DNA of 49,236 nt from a virus: positions 1 to 49,236 of the IMG/VR virus record IMGVR_UViG_3300031857_000310; one strand, written 5' to 3'. The position numbers and the translations under genes were made by a program. This document shows, in pieces, positions 38,561 to 46,000 of this stretch. Positions within the stretch are counted from its first letter, which is position 1. Every line of letters starts with the position of its first letter. The notes under the pieces are model-generated. The model was not told where the DNA came from, did not search any database, and was given only the letters and a program-made list of their open reading frames with translations.

Positions 38561-38935
38561 GACGCCTCGTTGAGCCAGCGCAGGGCTATGAACAACGAAG
38601 ACGTCAAGGACGGCGGCTGAGCCGACTGCGTACAGCACCGAGCGGCATGGAGATCGGCTGGGCACCACCCCCGCCCCCGTAGACTGGAACCTGCGGAAAG
38701 AGTCGGTCTCCATACCAGTCGGGAAAGCGGATGCTGGCAGGGCTTCTCCCCTTCGCACTGTTGGACGCAGCGAGTACCGACACCCCACACGCATGAGGAT
38801 TGCCTCCGGTAATACGGGGGAACGCGACAGTCCTCAGTCGTGTTGGGTGTTAAGCCAGCAATCGAGGATGTTGACGCAAGCCGTTTTCTGGCTTTCCGGT
38901 TTGCCTAGTTGAAGACCAAATCGAGCCCAACACCG
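38561..38935 (+). ncRNA. Structured non-coding RNA candidate or long regulated leader
   Basis: 398 bases (38554-38951) hold no credible gene but much pairing. Helices: 38649-38659 with 38701-38711 (11 bp, two T.G); 38779-38791 with 38839-38851 (12 of 13); inside it 38794-38799 with 38831-38836 (6) and 38803-38808 with 38815-38820 (6, loop GTAATA); 38852-38858 with 38888-38894 (7, exact); small hairpins at 38573-38587, 38614-38624 and 38715-38737. GTGTTGGG 38840-38847 could instead pair with CCCAACAC 38926-38933, just before the ribosome site of 38952. I cannot match it to a named RNA class. Confidence 0.6.
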
Positions 38936-38951
38936 AGAGAGGAGAGAGACT

Positions 38952-39158
38952 ATGGAAAACAAAGACATACGAATTACCCTGCTTTACAACCTAGATGAGG
39001 TTAACGTACTATTAACCTTACTGGGTACACTCCCGTTTAACCAAAGCGCAGCGATGATCGCCAATATTCGGGAGCAGGCGCTACCTCAATTGCCGGAGAT
39101 TCAAGATGGCGGAAAAGTGGATACAGAAAGCGATCAAGCAGCCGGGAGCGCTTCGTAA
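38952..39158 (+). CDS. Small conserved phage protein (LYNLDEVN type)
   Basis: 68 residues, with GAGAGGAGAG upstream. RITLLYNLDEVNVLLTLLGT then PFNQSAAMIANIREQALPQL matches a short family known from many podoviruses without a function: a strand, then two helices. The end is polar. Its leader is the structured tract at 38561, which could control its translation. A second gene in another frame overlaps its 3-prime end by 53 bases. Confidence 0.7.
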   Translation: MENKDIRITLLYNLDEVNVLLTLLGTLPFNQSAAMIANIREQALPQLPEIQDGGKVDTESDQAAGSAS

Positions 39159-39279
39159 GTCTTTAGGTGTTGCCGAGGGGAAAAAGATTCCGGCAAAGAA
39201 ATTAGAAAGTGCTGCAAAGAAACCCGGCAAGTTAGGTCAACGTGCCAGACTAGCCAAAACACTGCGTGGTTTTGATTAA
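39106..39279 (+). CDS. 57-residue basic protein (KWIQKAI...KTLR type)
   Basis: ATG 39106 opens a frame reading MAEKWIQKAIKQPGALRKSL, then GVAEGKKIPAKKLESAAKKP and LGQRARLAKTLRGFD. This is a very common small phage and bacterial sequence type of unknown function, strongly basic and helical. GGAG lies 7 bases upstream. It overlaps the preceding gene by 53 bases in another frame. Nucleic-acid binding is plausible from charge only. Confidence 0.75.
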   Translation: MAEKWIQKAIKQPGALRKSLGVAEGKKIPAKKLESAAKKPGKLGQRARLAKTLRGFD

Positions 39280-39293
39280 ATAGGAGAATTGAC

Positions 39294-39806
39294 ATGGCAT
39301 CCCCTCGTCCTAAAACCCCACCCCCTCCCGTGTTGTCTAAGCCTCCATCGCAACCGAAAGGGGGGCCTTCAAAAATTCCGGGTAAATCATCGTCTAGTTC
39401 TATGAGTCTGCCTTCAAGTAGACTACAAAACAGTCCAGTAACTGGTACGCCTCCATCTAGTTCTATGAGGACGCCGCCGATGCCTCCAAGGGTAGTTGAG
39501 AGAGTCAACACAATAGGTGGAAAGCCTTCATCTGGTACGCCTCCATCGTTAACCGCGCCAACTAAACCATTAGGTGGTAAGCCGATAACGCCTGCATTTA
39601 AGGGCATCACTCCCGAAGTGCAAAAGAATTTGATGGGTATTAAAGCTCAAGGTGGTATCAAAGACACAACAATGAGTGATACTTTTAAAGCGCCTCCCTC
39701 TGCTGGGCGCGGAACTTTTGGTCAAACATTGAAAACAGTGATGGGCTCTGGAATGTCTGGGGGCGCAGGTAGAAAGCGCGGCGGCAGTATCCGAGGTTAT
39801 GACTGA
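39294..39806 (+). CDS. Pro/Ser-rich disordered protein
   Basis: 170 residues, mostly Pro, Ser, Gly and Lys: KTPPPPVLSKPPSQPKGGPS, two copies of a TGTPPSSSMR-like unit near 50 and a third TPPS near 83. The end (GSGMSGGAGRKRGGSIRGYD) is basic and Gly-rich. AGGAG precedes the start. It looks unfolded and may be a scaffold, linker or packaging partner, as it lies three genes ahead of the terminase. No family is recognised. Confidence 0.6.
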   Translation: MASPRPKTPPPPVLSKPPSQPKGGPSKIPGKSSSSSMSLPSSRLQNSPVTGTPPSSSMRTPPMPPRVVERVNTIGGKPSSGTPPSLTAPTKPLGGKPITPAFKGITPEVQKNLMGIKAQGGIKDTTMSDTFKAPPSAGRGTFGQTLKTVMGSGMSGGAGRKRGGSIRGYD

Positions 39807-40002
39807 GATGGACAAGGATTTAGAGACGCGCTTCGCAGTACATGAGGCCGTATCCAACACCCGATACGAGCACATCGAGAAGAAGCTAGAGAAGGGCGAC
39901 GCCAGAATGCAGCGCATAGAGATGCTGATCTATGGCGTGATGATCATGGTGCTGCTAGGCCCCGGAGCCGCAGCCGAGTTCCTAAAGAAGCTATTCGGAT
40001 AA
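39799..40002 (+). CDS. Small coiled-coil and membrane protein, XhlA-like shape
   Basis: 67 residues from ATG 39799, or 64 from ATG 39808. A charged helix (RFAVHEAVSNTRYEHIEKKL) leads to one membrane segment (IEMLIYGVMIMVLLGPGAAA) and a short basic end. This resembles hemolysin XhlA-type holin accessories. It is far from the lysis cassette, so it may instead be an early membrane protein. It overlaps the upstream gene. Confidence 0.6.
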   Translation: MTEMDKDLETRFAVHEAVSNTRYEHIEKKLEKGDARMQRIEMLIYGVMIMVLLGPGAAAEFLKKLFG

Positions 40003-40025
40003 TCGACTACCTGTAAGGGGGAAAG

Positions 40026-40430
40026 ATGTTAAAGCCAACAATCAGTCACTTTAACCTAGAGGGAAGTAGCTGGTGCGACACCCGTATCCTTGTTAAAGAA
40101 TTTGAATCTCAATTGCGCCGAAATATATTTGAGGAAATTGAGGATCGCATTTACGAACAAGGCCCGAATGTTGACCTCCGTGTGTATGAAAACATGGATG
40201 ATGTCGTTGTCGCGGTAGGCCTCTGGTTCGACGTAGGCGAGAGCATTGAGGTTGAGTTCGGTCTGGATTGGCTGATAGCGAATAGCCTAAAACGGTACCA
40301 TCAGCGTTACAAGCATGGCTTCCCGCACAAAATTAACGAGTTCGCGCACAAGCTGAAAAAGTCGTTGGAAGAGCTAACCAAAGAAGTTGATGCAGTCATC
40401 AAGTCTACAGAGAGTAAAGAACATGTCTGA
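40026..40430 (+). CDS. Hypothetical protein before terminase small subunit
   Basis: 134 residues, with GGGGGAAAG upstream. SWCDTRILVKEFESQLRRNI and NVDLRVYENMDDVVVAVGLW suggest a mixed alpha-beta fold; the end is helical and basic (HKLKKSLEELTKEVDAVIKS). No family is recognised. It overlaps the terminase small-subunit gene by 8 bases, so it is co-translated with packaging genes. Confidence 0.6.
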   Translation: MLKPTISHFNLEGSSWCDTRILVKEFESQLRRNIFEEIEDRIYEQGPNVDLRVYENMDDVVVAVGLWFDVGESIEVEFGLDWLIANSLKRYHQRYKHGFPHKINEFAHKLKKSLEELTKEVDAVIKSTESKEHV

Positions 40431-40929
40431 CTCTGTTTCCGCTGAGCAAGCAAAGCCCCGAAAGAAGATCGGCAGGCCAAGCAAAAAGACTCCCGAGCTA
40501 GTAGAGGAGATATGTGCACGCTTAGCTAAGGGTGAGCCAATGAGCCGCATCGCTAAAGACGAGCACATGCCAGAGCTGACCAATGTTTACAAATGGCTAA
40601 GAGTGGATGAGGAGTTTCGTCAGCTTTACGAAACAGCCCGCTCAGACGGGGCGCATACGTACGCTGCAGAGATCGCAGAGATCATTGATGAAGAGCCGTT
40701 AGCCATCCACGATGAGCATGGCAACAAGAAGTACGACAGTGGCAGCATCGCCCACAAGCGCCTGAGGATGGATGGTCGCAAGTGGCTGGCGGCTAAGTAC
40801 CTGCCGAAGGTGTATGGCGAGAGACAGATCCTCGCAGGCGACGCAGAGAACCCACTGGCGATGACGGTAGACACCAGCGTGTTTGATGCCGTCCTGAAGA
40901 ACATAGAATTGACCAAACAATCAAAATGA
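40423..40929 (+). CDS. terS: Terminase small subunit
   Basis: 168 residues from ATG 40423. KIGRPSKKTPELVEEICARL then RLAKGEPMSRIAKDEHMPEL and VYKWLRVDEEFRQLYETAR form the helix-turn-helix head of phage small terminases. The middle (AEEIAEIIDEEP-like, then KRLRMDGRKWLAAKYLPKVY) and the acidic end continue the family pattern. It should bind the packaging site and direct the large subunit, whose gene follows after four tiny genes. That spacing is unusual but the order agrees. Confidence 0.82.
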   Translation: MSDSVSAEQAKPRKKIGRPSKKTPELVEEICARLAKGEPMSRIAKDEHMPELTNVYKWLRVDEEFRQLYETARSDGAHTYAAEIAEIIDEEPLAIHDEHGNKKYDSGSIAHKRLRMDGRKWLAAKYLPKVYGERQILAGDAENPLAMTVDTSVFDAVLKNIELTKQSK

Positions 40930-41090
40930 GATTCTGTACGAGCTGCCAGTTCACTAGAGCAGAAGAAGGCGGCGAGAAGCAGCAGCGGGGCAAGATCAAG
41001 CGGTGGATATGCAAGGCCTGCCTCGATAAGAAGACCCAGAGCAAGTATCAGAAGCACGACGAGCCTGAGAAGGTGCGGGAGCTGAGATGA
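40926..41090 (+). CDS. 54-residue zinc-ribbon protein
   Basis: ATG 40926 overlaps the small-terminase stop and reads MRFCTSCQFTRAEEGGEKQQ, then WICKACLDKKTQSKYQKHDE, ending VRELR. C4-x2-C7 and C29-x2-C32 form a zinc ribbon. Its stop overlaps the next start, so it sits in the coupled packaging operon. I know similar small zinc proteins in other phages without a role. Too short to be found by length filters. Confidence 0.75.
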   Translation: MRFCTSCQFTRAEEGGEKQQRGKIKRWICKACLDKKTQSKYQKHDEPEKVRELR

Positions 41091-41272
41091 CCGAGCAAGA
41101 GAGAGCCGAGCTGAACGAAGTCCTCGACGAGGCCTTTCAGCGCTGGTGGTTTCCTGTTGACTCTGCGGTGATGGCTGAGCGCGAGGCCTGTGCCCTGATG
41201 GTGGAGAAGCTAGGAGCTGAGGGCTACGGGACTTTAGCTATTGCCGCGATGATTAGAAAGGGTGGGGAATGA
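41087..41272 (+). CDS. Small helical protein with EREACALMV motif
   Basis: 61 residues. ELNEVLDEAFQRWWFPVDSA then AEREACALMVEKLGAEG carries the third copy in this window of the E-R-E-x-C-A motif (also 28728 and 32252). It overlaps its neighbours by 4 bases on each side. Function unknown. Confidence 0.65.
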   Translation: MTEQERAELNEVLDEAFQRWWFPVDSAVMAEREACALMVEKLGAEGYGTLAIAAMIRKGGE

Positions 41273-41418
41273 CTGGGCCTATCTTAGCTATCTACTGGGG
41301 GATTGTTGCGATCCTATCTATTTACGCCGCCGTCTTGACTCTTGATCTGCCTGCCAAGCCTGTGTGCAGCGCTACGATCTACGAGACGCGCACTTGGTGC
41401 AAGCACCGACTCTGGTGA
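41269..41418 (+). CDS. 49-residue membrane protein
   Basis: ATG 41269 overlaps the upstream stop and encodes a membrane helix (ILAIYWGIVAILSIYAAVLT) followed by a short Cys-containing tail (CSATIYETRTWCKH). Its stop overlaps the next start (GTGA). Two Cys could form a disulfide if the tail is periplasmic. It and the next gene form a membrane pair between the terminase subunits. Confidence 0.6.
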   Translation: MTGPILAIYWGIVAILSIYAAVLTLDLPAKPVCSATIYETRTWCKHRLW

Positions 41419-41627
41419 TCCACGACCTCGAAATCCGCATTGCCGAGCGCAAAGCCGCTCTAGCCCAGCGCCAGCATGAGAAGGCGCTCTGGGATGGTGT
41501 AGACATCGCTATCCTTTGTATCGAGTTCCTGTCCGTCTTCGTAGCCCTGATGTTCGCGGTGGCTGGTAAGCCTGAGGCTGCGTGTGCCGGGTTCCTGCTG
41601 GCGATCTACCTGAAGATCAGGCGATGA
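41415..41627 (+). CDS. Small two-segment membrane protein
   Basis: 70 residues from GTG 41415, which overlaps the upstream stop. A charged helix (DLEIRIAERKAALAQRQHEK) leads to two hydrophobic stretches (IAILCIEFLSVFVALMFAVA and AACAGFLLAIYLK). The overlap with the large-terminase start (ATGA) shows coupling. A membrane role is clear; its purpose is not. Confidence 0.6.
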   Translation: MIHDLEIRIAERKAALAQRQHEKALWDGVDIAILCIEFLSVFVALMFAVAGKPEAACAGFLLAIYLKIRR

Positions 41628-43057
41628 GCGACCTCGTTGAAATCCTCAAAGACCCTGCGACCCGGGCGCAGTACGCCAAGCTACCGGCTGAATACAGGGC
41701 TGCATTCGAGTGGCGCACGAACTGGTTACTGAAAGCCCATAAGTATCAAATCCTGCCCGCAGGCGATTGGTGGGACATCTGGCTGCTGCTGGCTGGTCGA
41801 GGCGCTGGCAAGACCCGCACGGCTGCTGAGCAGCTTGGCTGGTGGGCGTGGCAGCATCCTGAGACCCGCTGGGTTGTGGCGGCACCGACCTCCTCCGATG
41901 TCCGCTCGACCTGCTTCGAGGGCGACTCTGGCCTGCTCTCAGTGATCCCCAGTGTGCTGATCAAGGACTACAACAAGGCGCTCCACGAGCTCGTGCTGAT
42001 CAACGGTAGCCTGATCAAAGGCATCCCGGCGAGTGAGCCTGAACGCTTCCGAGGCCCGCAGTTTCATGGCGGGTGGTGCGATGAGTTAGCCGCTTGGGAG
42101 TACCTACAGGACGCTTGGGACATGATGCAGTTCGGCCTGCGTCTAGGTAAGAAGGTCAGGTTGATCTGCACCACGACCCCGAGGCCGAAGGATCTGATCC
42201 TTGATCTGGTGGACAGGTCGGGCGACGATGTGGCGCTGGTGACCGCCTCGACCTACGAGAACCTCGACAATCTCGCGGACAACTTCAGGAAGCAGATTCT
42301 TCAGTACGAGGGCACCAAGCTAGGGCGGCAAGAAATCTACGCTGAGCTGATCGACCCCGAAGAAGGTGGGATGGTCAAGCGTGAGCACTTCCGCCTGTGG
42401 CCTGCGAACAAACCCTTTCCTAAGTTCGAGTACATCATCCAATCCTATGACTGCGCGTATACCGAAAAGACTGTCAATGACCCAACCGCCGCCACCACTT
42501 GGGGAGTCTTTAAGCCTCAAGACGGCCCGATGTCTGTCATGCTCATCGATGCGTGGCAAGACCGTCTTCAGTACCCGGATCTCCGTCCGAAGGTTCTTGA
42601 GGAGTTCAAAGTTTCGTATGGGGCTGACCCCGAGGATGAAGAGCGAGGAAACTTTGTCGGTGGAAAGAAGGTGGATCTTGTCCTTATTGAAGACAAGGCT
42701 GCTGGGATTAGCCTGATCCAAGACTTACAGCGGGCGCACCTGCCGGTCAGGGCGTACAACCCCGGCAAGGCTGACAAGATACAGCGGCTGTCTATTGTGG
42801 CGAACATCATCTCGCACAAGCGGGTGTGGATTCCTGAGAGCACGGTGAAGAAGGGCTACGTGCGTGACTGGGCTGAAGGGTTCGTCAGTCAGATTTGCAG
42901 CTTCCCTGAGTCAACGCACGATGACTTTGTAGACAGTTGCACGCAAGCACTACGGTACCTGAGGGATGCGGGTTTCCTTGACATTGACCCATACGTTGAG
43001 GAAGATCGGGAAGTTGAATATTACGGACGCAAGAAGGGTAATCCTTATGCGGTGTAG
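41624..43057 (+). CDS. terL: Terminase large subunit
   Basis: 477 residues from ATG 41624. GRGAGKT at ~58-64 is the Walker A of the packaging ATPase, and FHGGWCDELAAWEYL carries the Walker B Asp-Glu. The nuclease half shows SYDCAYTEKTVNDPTA, LVLIEDKAAGISLIQDL and THDDFVDSCTQALRYL, the acidic residues of the RNase H-like headful nuclease. It cuts concatemers and drives DNA into the head through the portal. Length is normal. Confidence 0.93.
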   Translation: MSDLVEILKDPATRAQYAKLPAEYRAAFEWRTNWLLKAHKYQILPAGDWWDIWLLLAGRGAGKTRTAAEQLGWWAWQHPETRWVVAAPTSSDVRSTCFEGDSGLLSVIPSVLIKDYNKALHELVLINGSLIKGIPASEPERFRGPQFHGGWCDELAAWEYLQDAWDMMQFGLRLGKKVRLICTTTPRPKDLILDLVDRSGDDVALVTASTYENLDNLADNFRKQILQYEGTKLGRQEIYAELIDPEEGGMVKREHFRLWPANKPFPKFEYIIQSYDCAYTEKTVNDPTAATTWGVFKPQDGPMSVMLIDAWQDRLQYPDLRPKVLEEFKVSYGADPEDEERGNFVGGKKVDLVLIEDKAAGISLIQDLQRAHLPVRAYNPGKADKIQRLSIVANIISHKRVWIPESTVKKGYVRDWAEGFVSQICSFPESTHDDFVDSCTQALRYLRDAGFLDIDPYVEEDREVEYYGRKKGNPYAV

Positions 43058-43059
43058 CG

Positions 43060-46000
43060 ATGGTTAATCCAACGAAAATTGTCGGGGCTTTGAAGAAAGC
43101 TGCCGGAGCTGGCAAGGTTGCTGACAAGACGACTGATGCTGCTCGTCTGCGTCTTCAGGAGCTAATGGACAACTTCCCGAAGGTTGACCCTGAGACAGCG
43201 GCGCGGGTGGTCGCCGAGTTGGAGGAGATCGAGCGGAGAAAGAGGGAGGCATATAAAGTCCCTCAGGTATCGAAGGAGAAAGGCAAGAAGGCGTTAGCTG
43301 AGGCGAGGCGGATATTGATGACGCCTGAGCAGAGGGCGGCGTACGAGGCTGAGCTCAGGGGGGCTGGCAAGCAGAAGTTCCTTGAGCCATCCGTAGAGAA
43401 GGGCGTCATGTATCACGGCACTCGTCACTACAAGCCCGGCATTAAAACTTTTGACCCCGAGCATCCTCCTACTGGTGAGGGCATCAGTGAGTTTCAGGCA
43501 GGTCAAGAGGGGATGACATATTTATCATCAGACCCGAAATTTGCAAACATGTATGCAGGCGACGCAAAAGACGCTGATTTCATGTCGGGCGCTGTCTACC
43601 CAGTTCACGTGCAGGTACGCAATCCATTTGATTTTGAAAACGCTGATCATTTAGATGTGATGACAAGAGACTTGTCTTATTTATCCGATGGGGGTTCTGA
43701 TGTGCCGGGATGGATAAGAGACGGAGAAAAGAGTATTCGTTCTTATTTGCGCTCGGGGATGTGGGATGTTATTGAAGACCCTTATGTCATAGATTCGGCA
43801 AAACATCTTGGCTTTGACGGGATGTATATGAAGGAGTCGGGTCGAAAGAACCTTGGCGTGTTTGATCCGCGCAAGATCAAGTCAGCCATTGGCAACCGTG
43901 GCACCTATGACATCACCGACCCTGACATCACTAAAGCCAAAGGCGGCTTAGCGATGCGCGAGACCGAAGAGGGCTTAGCGCCTCACGGGATGCGACACAG
44001 TGGCGAGGGCGTTAAAGGCTCGGGCTACTTTGGCTATTTGCCTGCAAGCGATGGCTACGCTACCGAGATGTCGGCTGAGAATGAGGGCGGCGAGTTCCCG
44101 CTGTTAGTGCCGACGCTATCCAAAGAAGAGATTGAGCACCTGCTGGCTGGCAACTCCCCGACCGATGAGATTTTCCGCAAGGCGGTTGAGCACGCTGAGC
44201 GCCGCAAGAAAGAGGGCAAGAGCCCGTATGCTGACCCGACTGGCTTGAAGCATCCGGTACCGAAGGCCGATGGAGGGTCTGTGAACTACGAACTCCCTGA
44301 CGATGTCACCCCACAGAACTGGCGCGATCAGCTAGAGACCAACGTCCTAAACGATGCGCGTGCATTGATTGGCGTGAAAGAAGGTGGCCCGATCAACCTT
44401 GACCGCTTGCTTGAGAAGGCGGTGCGTAAGGCGAACGGTGGCCCTGCCAATCTGGACGACATGCTGAAGTGGGCGGTGGCTAAGCACAACCACAAGATGA
44501 AGAAGGGCGGCGAGGTTAGCCAGACGTTCCCGCTCAAAAAAGAGGAAGAAGAAGAGCGGATGTTCAGCCCTGCCCCGCTGAAGATCCCTGAGCCGATTAC
44601 AGACGCGCTAGAGGCATTGAAGCGGCAGTTCGAGAAAGAGAAACGCTCGATGTCGAAGCCGGGTGCGGTGCAGGATGTTTTGATGCGTGGCCCTGTGGCG
44701 ATGTATGCCGGTGCGCCTGCTGACATTCTAGGCATGGGCGGTGAGTTGCTGGACTACGTGCAGAAGAAGATTCCGGGGATGCGTAAGCCTGCGTCGGTGA
44801 TGGACACGGGGCCTGAGAAGGTTCCCCCGATGGGCTATGCACCTGCGTTCCCGCTGACGCCTAATGAGCCGTATGGCACTGAGGCGGCACAAGAGCTGAT
44901 GAAGCAGTCAGGGCTAACCACAGGCACTGAGCGCCCGTTGTTTGAGACTGGCGCGGCTGTAGCTGCACCGTTTACTGGCATGGCTGCATTGAAGACGGGT
45001 AAGGCATTGGCACCGACGGCGAAAGAGATGACGCAGTTCGCGCTTGAGAAAAGCATGGAACCGTACCGTATGAACGTGGTCAAGCCCACTGGTGCGCAGA
45101 CGATCACCGAACATCTGCCGAAAGAGCTTAGTTCGCTCAAGCGGCAACCGGCTAGTTTAACCCGAAAGAATGCAGAACAGCAGCTCGAAGACGTAGACCG
45201 AGCATTGGTTAATTATCCCGGTGGCGAAGGTCTGACGCCTGATTATCATCAGCGCTTGCTTGATCTCCGAGACACTCTTGTAAAAGATGTTTCGCTCAAC
45301 AAGTGGGTCGACACCACACTACGTAAGTATTTAATCCGCGATATGGGTACGCCCGACGACCCGTTGGTACGGTTAGCGGAACAAGGTATTTCACATTCAC
45401 CGCATATGCGAGAAATAGCCGCTGTAGGGGAATTCGGAGAGGCCACAACACCCTATCTTGCCAACGTGCGGGAAACATTGGGATTCCCACGCGAAGGACT
45501 AGCCACCACTCCGCTTGGTAAGGCGGTGGAGGTGTCGACTGATTTTGCTACTGGGATGCCATTCAAAAATACTACGGAAGCGGGTCAAGGATTTACGGCT
45601 CGCAACCGAGTCGGCTTAAACCTTCCAGAGTGGACTCAGAAGTTAGACCCTGAGACAAATTTGTACGCGCCATCGCTCAAGGGGCTCGAATTTGAGCATA
45701 TGCTTGACGTCCTCTCCGAGGATTTAGCGACGGGTCGCATTCGACCTGAGCAGTTATCTAAGTTATCACTGGAGCAGGCGGTGCGGCGCACTCAGCAGTA
45801 CGATGATGATCTGGCTGCCAAGATGAATGCTTCAAAGGCGGCAGCTCGTTCTGACTTGCCGGTACACCAAGAATACAACACTGGTTTTAAATGGATTGAG
45901 CTGAATAAGCCGGGTTCGTTCGCTGCTGAATCAGATGCTATGGGTCATTCTGTGCGTGGTTACGAACCGCCTAAAGGTCATCCCGATTGGGTAGAGGCCT

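Noticed and set aside
38371-38790. 139-residue leftward frame over the second structured tract
   Set aside because: It runs antisense through the gene at 38362 and has no ribosome site or recognisable pattern.
38807-38817. Match to the universal 16S rRNA 530 loop (CGGTAATACGG)
   Set aside because: Only 11 bases agree and the flanks form a different hairpin; coincidence is likely.
38682-38832. Group I intron core (GACTG with CAGTC as P7)
   Set aside because: The pair conflicts with the stronger 11-bp and 13-position helices, spacing is too long, and no gene is interrupted.
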